Origin: Lachnospiraceae bacterium
GTDB taxonomy: Bacteria; Bacillota; Clostridia; Lachnospirales; Lachnospiraceae
DNA length: 5,042 bases
Assembly (NCBI GenBank): GCA_024691065.1
Contig: JAILOA010000353.1
Coordinates: forward strand, 1-5,042
Direction of reading: 5' to 3'
Of the stretch, positions 1 to 5,042 are shown piece after piece. The first letter of the stretch is position 1, and every line of letters starts with the position of its first letter. Below the pieces are notes generated by a model that saw nothing but the letters and a program-made list of their open reading frames with translations, ran no database searches and had not been told where the DNA came from. The translations under genes were made by a program, and so were the position numbers.

Positions 1-429
1 ATAAAATGCATTTCTCTCCGGGGTGCCCTCTACAAGCACTTTCGAAGGATCAAAATCCGTATTTTCGGCATAAAAGCTCTTGTCGCGCCCGCCCAAAGGT
101 GAATACCAGTGAAAAGACAAAGTCACAATCTTCCCCTCAAGTCCCATCTTTATTGCTGTCTGCATGGTTTGTCTGTTTTCCAGAATTTCCTTTAAACAAG
201 GAGAGGTCATATCCGAATAATTTATATTCGGAGAATAAGCAAGCATCTCAAAACCATATAACTTAGGTGTTTTCCCGGTATGCTCTGCTATATAGCAGGT
301 CTCCTCCATCGGTTTTGTCTGCGTATGCTGTCCTGAAATAATCCCGTTCCCCTCGATTTCACAGAGATACGAAAGCAATTTTTTCGCCTCATTAGTTGCA
401 TTTTTATTAACAGGTTCCTGATTTCGCAT
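1..429 (-). CDS. GH26 family glycosidase (beta-mannanase-like), N-terminal 143 codons, cut by window edge
   Basis: The frame is open from an ATG at 429 to the window edge, giving 143 residues. The fragment matches the N-terminal part of glycoside hydrolase family 26: GIISGQHTQ (residues 29-37), GKTPKLYGFEML (52-63), and VTLSFHWYSPLGG (102-114) followed by KSFYAENTDF (117-126). The last block corresponds to the conserved [SW]-H-W segment of the GH26 barrel. The two catalytic glutamates normally lie further C-terminal and are off-window, so activity cannot be judged. Family members cleave beta-mannans, and some cleave beta-1,3/1,4-glucan or xylan. The start is firm because an AAAGGAGG box lies 4 nt upstream and the same frame closes at a TAG (477-475). 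There is no signal peptide; the protein enters the catalytic fold within about 20 residues, so a cytoplasmic role on imported oligosaccharides is inferred. It follows the membrane-protein gene after a 205-nt repeat-derived spacer with no clear promoter, so read-through from upstream is possible. Confidence 0.82.
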   Translation of the reverse strand, partial: MRNQEPVNKNATNEAKKLLSYLCEIEGNGIISGQHTQTKPMEETCYIAEHTGKTPKLYGFEMLAYSPNINYSDMTSPCLKEILENRQTMQTAIKMGLEGKIVTLSFHWYSPLGGRDKSFYAENTDFDPSKVLVEGTPERNAFY

Positions 430-433
430 AAAG

Positions 434-441
434 CCTCCTTT
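434..441 (-). promoter_or_regulatory. Strong ribosome binding site of the GH26 gene
   Basis: The minus strand reads AAAGGAGG followed by CTTT and then the ATG. It is a near-complete anti-16S match with a short 4-nt spacer, and it fixes the start of the GH26 gene. Confidence 0.8.
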
Positions 442-634
442 CGGAAAAATCCCTATTTTGAATTCCCGGTAACTCTATTGATAGCTTAGAATAGTCCTTC
501 TCACCTTCAATATAAATTGCAATGCGAGCACCGCTTTTCGGAAAAAGAGATATTCTACTGATAGCTTAGAATAGTCCTTCTCACCTTCAATATAAATTGC
601 AATGCGAACACTGCTTTTCGGAAAAAGAGATATT
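439..634 (-). repeat. Two extra tandem copies of the 3' end of the HPP-like gene (80-bp period)
   Basis: Three head-to-tail units begin at 635, 555 and 475 with an exact 80-bp period. The unit at 635-694 is the true gene end; 555-634 and 475-554 are extra. Each unit carries the same final 20 codons including the TAG stop (60 bp), and the two extra copies are each followed on their gene-proximal side by a 20-bp linker containing TTTTTCCGAAA on the minus strand (at 536-546 and 616-626). The same 11-mer recurs at 439-449 just before the GH26 ribosome binding site, which suggests that it marks the ancestral unit boundary and that the left-most spacer has gained or kept 17 extra bases. Seven positions vary within the coding part, and five of the changes are synonymous. 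Almost the whole spacer between the two genes is therefore derived from the upstream gene's end. No canonical promoter or terminator was found inside it. Confidence 0.92.
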
Positions 635-1606
635 CTATTGATAACTTAATATAATCCTTCTCACCTTCAATATAAATTGCAATGCGAGCACTGCCGCCAC
701 ATAAATAGCCACCCCCGCCAAAATCTGAAGCGGGTATGTATAAACACTCTTTTCATCTATAAGAAGCGCTAAAACTCCCAGCGCCCCTGCAGGTGGCAAA
801 AATGCCTTAAAGTTCCTGAGAATTACGATCATTAGAATTCCAACCGCAAATGCAGCTACATACAACGGCAGATGCATATAATTGCAGATTAAAACTCTTG
901 AAAATGCACCGGCGACGGCACATAAAAACACGCTCCCAACTACCTTCACCGGGTTGATTTCGCCCTCTTTTCTTACCCCCGAAAGCTCAGTAAATAAAAC
1001 CAAAAGGGGTGGAGCAATTATAAAATTCATCTTAAATAAATATCCGAAATAACACAGTACCAACATTATAACTGTTCTGTATACAAAAGTCAAAACCTCG
1101 TATTTTACATTTCTCTCTACTGCTTCAAACTTCTCACACTCTGTAAGTCCGAGCCTGTCGGTCAGGGCTCTCACCAAAACTATAACTAATGTTAAGGAAA
1201 ATGCAGCGACCAAATACACCATACTTTCGGTGCCTAGCATTACAGGGAGCACTATCGCGGAAATCATAGGTGCAAAGGATGTTCCCGAAAACAGGAAAAT
1301 AAGCTGTCCGAGAATAAATGCGATAAGCAGCTGAACAGGCTTATCCAACGGAACAAATCTTACTATCATTATTCCGCTGATTGCACAAATGGTGATAAAT
1401 AAAACCATCCTGAAATAACTGGTTTTCCATTTGAATTTCGGTGCTATGAAAGCCCCCACAGAAATTGCCGCTATCTCCGGAAAGATAATCTCTTTATTCT
1501 TAAACAATACAGAAAAAAGCACCATTACTGTGACAATTGCCACAGTAACAGCACTTAATATTATAAATTTTTTATTTTCACTTGTCTTAATTTTTGCTTC
1601 TTTCAT
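635..1606 (-). CDS. Multi-pass membrane protein made of two HPP-like halves
   Basis: The proposed start gives 323 residues with about ten hydrophobic segments (near 14-36, 40-56, 66-85, 88-106, 126-146, 171-191, 195-207, 221-241, 246-265 and 290-314). The two halves look homologous: FPEIAAISVGAF (42-53) lines up with APPLLVLFTELS (198-209), and SFAPMISAIVLP (110-121) with AFLPPAGALGVL (268-279), at an offset of about 157 residues. The LPPAGA block resembles the HPPAGA signature of HPP-family integral membrane proteins. Some plant and cyanobacterial HPP proteins carry nitrite; no substrate can be assigned here. The frame stays open upstream to a GTG at 1834, with ATGs at 1822, 1633 and 1630. 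I chose 1606 (MKEAKIKTSE) because it gives a normal short charged N-terminus before the first membrane segment and has a weak GGA 9 nt upstream. The outer starts overlap the promoter or lack a ribosome site. The start remains uncertain. The last 20 codons are the parent of the downstream tandem repeats. Confidence 0.72.
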   Translation of the reverse strand: MKEAKIKTSENKKFIILSAVTVAIVTVMVLFSVLFKNKEIIFPEIAAISVGAFIAPKFKWKTSYFRMVLFITICAISGIMIVRFVPLDKPVQLLIAFILGQLIFLFSGTSFAPMISAIVLPVMLGTESMVYLVAAFSLTLVIVLVRALTDRLGLTECEKFEAVERNVKYEVLTFVYRTVIMLVLCYFGYLFKMNFIIAPPLLVLFTELSGVRKEGEINPVKVVGSVFLCAVAGAFSRVLICNYMHLPLYVAAFAVGILMIVILRNFKAFLPPAGALGVLALLIDEKSVYTYPLQILAGVAIYVAAVLALQFILKVRRIILSYQ

Positions 1607-1652
1607 CTCAGCACATCCAAGCCCTTCCATCATCTGTAAAGTGGAAATTTGC

Positions 1653-1765
1653 AATTTATTAATCCGCTTGCTTCTTACCCGTAATTTAATTTCAAGCAGA
1701 ATTTTTAAATCCAATTTGCTTCTTATCCGTAATGTAAGTCCAGGCAGAAATTTATTAATCCGCTT
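1653..1765 (-). repeat. 48-bp (16-codon) direct repeats in the 5' region of the HPP-like gene
   Basis: On the minus strand the units run 1765-1718, 1717-1670 and a partial 1669-1653. The first 17 bases of units 1 and 3 are identical (plus-strand copies at 1749-1765 and 1653-1669, exactly 96 bp apart). Units 1 and 2 share their ends, TTACGG(A/G)TAAGAAGCAA. Read in the frame of the downstream gene they encode KRINKFLPGLTLRIRS, KLDLKILLEIKLRVRS and KRINKL, which is a basic 16-residue repeat. The frame through them is open for 76 codons above the proposed start. They are therefore either an N-terminal extension of the membrane protein or a decayed coding leader lying in its 5' UTR. Confidence 0.85.
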
Positions 1766-1823
1766 TACTTCTAATTCATAACCACAGTGACACCCATATC
1801 CGGGTACTGTCTGTTTCCACATA

Positions 1824-1853
1824 ATAATATACACGAATAATTATTTTTTTCAA
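1824..1853 (-). promoter_or_regulatory. Sigma-A type promoter for the HPP-like gene
   Basis: The minus strand shows TTGAAA (1853-1848) as the -35 and either TATATT (1831-1826, 16-nt spacer) or TATTAT (1829-1824, 18-nt spacer) as the -10. Transcription would begin near 1815-1820, leaving a leader of roughly 210 nt before the preferred start at 1606. The element starts 15 nt after the stop of the deacetylase gene, so this gene probably has its own transcript. The longest possible GTG start (1834) abuts the -10 and would not be in the mRNA. Confidence 0.6.
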
Positions 1854-1868
1854 GTATATTTTTTATGA

Positions 1869-3314
1869 TTAGTTATTTACTCCATGATGAAATGGTTTTG
1901 TTGATGGCGTAATCGCTCTGAATGTAAATCCATGCTTCTTACCATACTTAATAATCTTATCAAGCGCTCCCGCAGTGTAAGTCTTAGGCGCAGCATCATG
2001 CATAAGCACTATATTTTCCTGCCCTTTAACAAGCCCGCTTACAACGCTGTTATAAACTGCCTTCGGAGTCCAGGAGAGTCCGGCATCTCCCGAAGAAACG
2101 CTCCAGTCATAGTAGGTATATCTCCAGTTTCCTATGCATTTCGTAATCTTTGTCATAATTCCTCTGTTAAAGCTACTGACAGTATTCGAACTTCCGCCCG
2201 GAAATCGCGATGCCGTACACCACACTCCAAACTCCTTATAGAAAAGCCTTTGCAGCTTATCCAGATTCTGATGATATATTTTCTTGGATTTATAAATCGT
2301 ATAATAATCATGCTGGAACCCGTGCAGCGCCAGGGTGTTGCCCTCTCTTATAAGACGCCTGGTTATATGATAATCATAGCTTGCAGGTCTTAATTCGAAA
2401 AATGTAGCGTTCACGTGATTTCTCTTGAGAATATTTAATATCCTCGGAGTTATATTTGAACTAGGTCCATCGTCAAAGGTAAGATAAATCACACTCTTTA
2501 TTCGCTTAATTACCTTGATGTGGCATATAAAGGTTCTTCCGTCCTTTCGCCCGATAATCCTTACATTTCCGACTCTCCTTGCGACAACATTTCCCTTTTT
2601 ATTGACACGGGCAATTTTATTATTTCTGCTTCTCCATCTGACACCGGTCGCCTTATTGCTAAAGCCGTTCTTTATCGGCAGAACCTCACCCTGCATCATC
2701 TCAAGATTATCGTACATGAAACCCTTTTTAAGGATCCTGATTCTGTATCTTACATCATCACCGTTCGAATCCCTTGCAACTATTACTGCCCTTCCGGGCT
2801 TCTTCGCATAGACGATTCCGGTCTTTGATACAGTTGCAACGCTCTCCTTCTTAGAAACCGCTCCCATGAGATTATCTCTGTCCGGAAGACAGACATATTC
2901 TCCCAAATGCAGATTACATCGGCCCTTTTCCGAAAGCATTACTGTCTGATTTTCAGGACTTGAATTGCCCTCAACCGCTCCGTCGGTAGCTGCCGAAGTC
3001 TCCTCCGGAGCTGTAGCCTCTGTCTCTGTTGCAACTGTTTGCGATGTATTTTCTACTGTATCCTGACTTCCCTTGCCGCACCCTGTAAATGTAACGGCCG
3101 AGGCCAGGCATACAACTCCCATCGTCACAGAGAGGATCCCTTTTTTTAATTCCGGAAATCTCTCAAACCCAAATATTACCTCTTTAAATTGGGGTCGCTT
3201 TTCAACTGCAAACGTTTCCTTCCCCGCCTCAGGGATAAAACTGCCTGATATTTTTTTAGCTTTACCTGCAATGGTTTCACTCCCCGTCCCGGGGACAAAC
3301 TTCCTATACCTCAT
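1869..3314 (-). CDS. Putative lipoprotein polysaccharide deacetylase (NodB/CE4) with two Ig-like domains
   Basis: The gene encodes 481 residues. Residues 1-55 are an extension with a degenerate 20-residue repeat. KKGILSVTMGVV (57-68) begins a signal peptide ending in TFTG-C79, a plausible lipobox. A Thr/Glu/Ser-rich linker (about 80-125) follows, then two Big_2-like Ig folds (about 128-195 and 200-270; VSKTGIVYAKKPG and VNKKGNVVARRVG are the matching strands). The CE4 domain spans about 274-465 and keeps all motifs: TFDDGP (279-284, base and metal aspartates), H331-G-F-Q-H335 (metal histidines), RFPGG (370-374), D403-W404 and LMH (437-439). Such enzymes are metal-dependent and remove N- or O-acetyl groups from peptidoglycan, chitin-like or xylan substrates; the substrate here is unknown. 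It would sit on the outer face of the membrane. The ATG at 3314 has AGGATGG 4 nt upstream. The TTA codon 56 sits where related lipoproteins would be expected to have their start, so the extension may be a later addition. Confidence 0.9.
   Translation of the reverse strand: MRYRKFVPGTGSETIAGKAKKISGSFIPEAGKETFAVEKRPQFKEVIFGFERFPELKKGILSVTMGVVCLASAVTFTGCGKGSQDTVENTSQTVATETEATAPEETSAATDGAVEGNSSPENQTVMLSEKGRCNLHLGEYVCLPDRDNLMGAVSKKESVATVSKTGIVYAKKPGRAVIVARDSNGDDVRYRIRILKKGFMYDNLEMMQGEVLPIKNGFSNKATGVRWRSRNNKIARVNKKGNVVARRVGNVRIIGRKDGRTFICHIKVIKRIKSVIYLTFDDGPSSNITPRILNILKRNHVNATFFELRPASYDYHITRRLIREGNTLALHGFQHDYYTIYKSKKIYHQNLDKLQRLFYKEFGVWCTASRFPGGSSNTVSSFNRGIMTKITKCIGNWRYTYYDWSVSSGDAGLSWTPKAVYNSVVSGLVKGQENIVLMHDAAPKTYTAGALDKIIKYGKKHGFTFRAITPSTKPFHHGVNN
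3201..3302 (-). repeat. Degenerate 60-bp (20-codon) direct repeat at the 5' end of the deacetylase gene
   Basis: Minus-strand segments 3302-3261 and 3242-3201 match at 30 of 42 positions without gaps. They encode KFVPGTGSETIAGK (residues 5-18) and SFIPEAGKETFAVE (25-38), exactly 20 codons apart and in frame. The pair lies entirely within the unusual extension that precedes the lipoprotein signal peptide. Confidence 0.65.
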
Positions 3315-3367
3315 TTTTCCATCCTATCCCTTCCTAATATACATATTTCTATTCAAAGCTCCAATTA

Positions 3368-3376
3368 ATCATATCA
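3368..3376 (-). promoter_or_regulatory. Extended -10 promoter candidate for the deacetylase gene
   Basis: The minus strand reads TG-A-TATGAT (3376-3368), an extended -10 motif; a second overlapping TATGAT lies at 3378-3373. No convincing -35 is present at 16-18 nt, which is tolerated by extended -10 promoters. The predicted start near 3361 would give a leader of about 46 nt. Confidence 0.4.
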
Positions 3377-3425
3377 TAAACGAGGCAAATTCTCTACCCT
3401 TATTATGAAGCATTTCCTTTTGCTG

Positions 3426-3467
3426 ATAATCGAGTCGTGAACTACTCGATAATTAAATTACCGAGTA
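3426..3467 (-). promoter_or_regulatory. Three-arm set of complementary 10-11-mers upstream of the deacetylase gene
   Basis: On the minus strand, arm 1 is TACTCGGTAAT (3467-3457), arm 2 is ATTATCGAGTA (3453-3443) and arm 3 is ACTCGATTAT (3435-3426). Arms 1 and 2 form an 11-bp stem with a UUA loop; the only non-Watson-Crick pair is a G-U in the minus-strand RNA, which would be an A-C mismatch in plus-strand RNA. Arms 2 and 3 form an alternative stem with 9 of 10 pairs and an 8-nt loop. The two stems exclude each other. No U-tract follows. It lies downstream of the serpin stop and about 65-105 bp upstream of the predicted deacetylase transcription start. It could be an RNA switch in the serpin 3' region or three operator sites for a DNA-binding protein. 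Confidence 0.5.
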
Positions 3468-3492
3468 TTCCCGCTTAGGTATCCTATATATT

Positions 3493-3509
3493 TAAAACAG
3501 TCACACTGT
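3493..3509 (-). terminator. Weak terminator-like hairpin after the serpin gene
   Basis: The minus strand shows ACAGT-GTG-ACTGT (3509-3497) followed by TTTT (3496-3493). The flanking GGG can add only G-U pairs with that T run. The 5-bp stem is short for an intrinsic terminator, but it lies about 80 nt after the serpin stop, where one is expected. Confidence 0.3.
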
Positions 3510-3589
3510 CCCATACAACCTAATATTTTTTTTAGATAAAATTGAATTAAAATCTTGCAAATAAATATAACTTATATAATAAACTCAAT

Positions 3590-5042
3590 TTATCCCAATT
3601 TATTTACAGCACCAATAAATATCGGCACTCCGGTATTCACATCCACGATTCCGTAAACAAATGGTCTATCCAGGTAAATATTAATAGTCGGGCGCGGATT
3701 TTGAAGCGATGTCGCCGAAGCCATAACAACAGCCGTAACTGCCGCAGCCTTCGTTCCATTTTTATCAACCTCTATATGAGTCTTATGAATTACATCATCA
3801 ATCTTTTGATATGGATCCTTGCAGTACTCAATCATATTACTAAAATCTGCGGAATTTGTAAATGCTGTCGGCATTCCAAGTGCACCAAGATCTCCCTTTA
3901 AAGAAGTACTGTAATCGTATTTAAATTCCGGAAGCTTGATATAAACATCCTTGTCAGTCTTTTTATTTAAAACTGCATTTATAAAATCCTTACCCTTAAG
4001 ACCGTTAATGTAATCAACGGTAGTCGTGCCTTCAGGAGGAAGAATTCCTACAAACGCAAAGTTTCCTCCCTTATAAGTCTTTACAAAACCAACACCGTTA
4101 TTGAGCTCAATGTAATAATATTCCTTTCCGTTAAGCATATTAACCTTACCCTCGGTTCCGTCCTGGTTCTTGAAAGTCTGGTCGGATGCCACCTGGCTGT
4201 CGGAAAATGTTTTTGCCCAGTCACCCTCAAAGGCGATTGCATTTATCAGATACATAAACGCATCTTCCGGAATCGAATCAATAATCGTAGGAATCATCTG
4301 ATTTGTATTGGTATTCACCCAATCGTTAATCTTGCCGACAGTCTCCGGTGTAAACGGCTCAAGGTATGAATCCGCATTAAACGTCGTCTTATTCTTCTGG
4401 ATAAATGTATCTTTTATCTTTATGTCATTACTGTTCTTAATCCATATAGAATCGGCAATGTGCATGGTCACATACTTATCACTTGAAACGCGGGTGTTAA
4501 AGTTTCCAAGATTTGAGCAATACTCATCCAATGTCATTCCCGGCGAAAGTACATTTAGCATCTCCTGAAGAGTCTGACCGTTCGCACCATTCTCAGCCAT
4601 TGCAAGCGCAGTAGCAATACTGTCCGGAGAAATCAATATATTCTTATCAGTACCCTCCCTTGCAGCAACACTCTTAAGCATATTTACCGCAAAATCAGCT
4701 GTAACTGCGTCAAATGTAGCGACCGTTGCAGGCACCTGCGAAGGATCAATCTTCTGATCGTTTGAACTGCCGGAAGAAGAATAGGTTCCGGCCTCAGTAT
4801 AAGTAATATCCTTCACCTTACCGGTTTTATATTTTTTCTTAAGCTTCTTGAGACATTTTTTAATATCCGAAGCCTCCCCGGAGGTCGACAAATTATTTAT
4901 AAGCTTGTATATATTTTTCTTAAATTTGTATGTAAGAATCGACTTTTTCGAGGTCTGCCCCGTCTGGCTTCCAATCGTGCTTTGAAGAGCGAAAATGTAT
5001 TTGCCGTTCTTACTTACATAATCCACCTCAACTCCGCCATCA
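3590..5042 (-). CDS. Serpin (serine protease inhibitor), C-terminal part; N-terminus outside window
   Basis: The frame is open to the right edge; 483 codons are visible and the gene begins further right. A GTG at 5026 lies inside the frame but has no sign of being the start. Residues 1-105 are a Lys-rich segment of unknown fold ending in a Ser/Gly linker (SSSGSSND). The serpin fold covers about 107-483: NILISPDSIATAL (134-146), INDWVNTNTNQMIP (238-251), LINAIAFEGDW (265-275), IKLPEFKYDY (368-377) and the C-terminal DRPFVYGIVDVNTG (458-471) with IFIGAV. The reactive-centre hinge reads GTKAAAVTAVV (429-439, P15-P5): Thr at P14, Ala at P12-P10 and Thr at P8, as needed for loop insertion in inhibitory serpins. 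Counting from P15 puts P1 at Ala443 with P1' Thr444; small residues suggest elastase- or subtilisin-like targets, but P1 is uncertain. The protein is probably secreted or surface-held, protecting the cell or its enzymes from proteases. Confidence 0.93.
   Translation of the reverse strand, partial: DGGVEVDYVSKNGKYIFALQSTIGSQTGQTSKKSILTYKFKKNIYKLINNLSTSGEASDIKKCLKKLKKKYKTGKVKDITYTEAGTYSSSGSSNDQKIDPSQVPATVATFDAVTADFAVNMLKSVAAREGTDKNILISPDSIATALAMAENGANGQTLQEMLNVLSPGMTLDEYCSNLGNFNTRVSSDKYVTMHIADSIWIKNSNDIKIKDTFIQKNKTTFNADSYLEPFTPETVGKINDWVNTNTNQMIPTIIDSIPEDAFMYLINAIAFEGDWAKTFSDSQVASDQTFKNQDGTEGKVNMLNGKEYYYIELNNGVGFVKTYKGGNFAFVGILPPEGTTTVDYINGLKGKDFINAVLNKKTDKDVYIKLPEFKYDYSTSLKGDLGALGMPTAFTNSADFSNMIEYCKDPYQKIDDVIHKTHIEVDKNGTKAAAVTAVVMASATSLQNPRPTINIYLDRPFVYGIVDVNTGVPIFIGAVNKLG
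3707..3757 (-). other. Serpin reactive-centre loop (P15 to P2')
   Basis: These codons encode GTKAAAVTAVVMASATS. By canonical counting from the P15 Gly, the scissile bond falls between Ala and Thr. Neighbouring M-A or S-A bonds cannot be ruled out, because the segment from P1 to the conserved RPF block is a few residues longer than in alpha-1-antitrypsin. Confidence 0.6.

Noticed and set aside
6..266. Plus-strand open frame opposite the GH26 gene
   Set aside because: It lies wholly antisense to a clear GH26 match and has no recognisable domain or ribosome site.
475..634. A small separate gene in the tandem copies
   Set aside because: Each copy encodes only a tail of about 20 codons with no start codon at a useful distance from its AAGGTGAGAAGG stretch.
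475..694. CRISPR-like array
   Set aside because: The 80-bp units are nearly identical throughout with no variable spacers, and they are explained as copies of a gene end.
1832..1834. GTG as the start of the HPP-like protein
   Set aside because: It abuts the -10 of the only good promoter, so it would lie upstream of the transcript, and it has no ribosome site.
1932..2393. Plus-strand open frame of 153 codons opposite the deacetylase
   Set aside because: The opposite strand carries the CE4 catalytic motifs in order; the plus-strand translation has no family features.
3555..3582. Plus-strand promoter TTGCAA with TATAAT
   Set aside because: The spacer is only 14 nt and no plus-strand gene follows; the motifs fit AT-rich chance.
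3536..3596. Long terminator stem AAATTGA / TCAATTT after the serpin stop
   Set aside because: The arms match for only 7 bp, are AT-only apart from one pair, and are separated by about 40 nt.
5024..5026. GTG as the start of the serpin
   Set aside because: The frame continues to the window edge with plausible coding sequence; there is no ribosome site fitting this codon and no signal peptide after it.

Overview
The window looks like an AT-rich chromosome segment of a Gram-positive anaerobe, most likely a gut or rumen clostridium of the Lachnospiraceae type. This rests on codon use, a strong AAAGGAGG ribosome binding site, and a mix of secreted serpin, Big_2-type Ig-like repeats, CE4 deacetylase and GH26 glycanase genes. 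The taxon is an inference; there is no rRNA or other marker. All four recognisable genes lie on the minus strand, so they read from right to left.

Layout in reading order. (1) 5042-3590: the C-terminal part of a serpin with an inhibitory-type reactive-centre loop; its N-terminus is outside the window. (2) 3589-3315: an AT-rich gap with a weak terminator-like hairpin, a three-arm set of mutually complementary repeats (3426-3467) and an extended -10 promoter. (3) 3314-1869: a putative lipoprotein with a Thr/Glu-rich linker, two Ig-like domains and a complete NodB/CE4 deacetylase domain. It has about 55 extra residues before the signal peptide. (4) 1868-1607: a short gap with a good sigma-A promoter, then a 5' region of 48-bp (16-codon) direct repeats. 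(5) 1606-635: a multi-pass membrane protein made of two HPP-like halves. (6) 634-430: a spacer built almost wholly from two extra 80-bp tandem copies of the end of the membrane-protein gene. (7) 429-1: the N-terminal 143 codons of a GH26 glycosidase without a signal peptide, cut by the window edge.

The serpin and the lipoprotein deacetylase would both act at the cell surface: one restrains proteases, the other probably trims acetyl groups from peptidoglycan or another polysaccharide. The GH26 enzyme looks cytoplasmic and would handle imported manno-oligosaccharides or similar glycans. The HPP-like protein could be a transporter, but no substrate can be read from the sequence. The separate promoters suggest several transcription units rather than one tight operon.

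The most unusual aspect is repeat growth at gene edges: in-frame repeats at the 5' ends of two genes, and a tandem triplication of the 3' end of one of them in which every copy keeps the reading frame and stop. No known or clearly new multi-gene defence or mobile system is visible.
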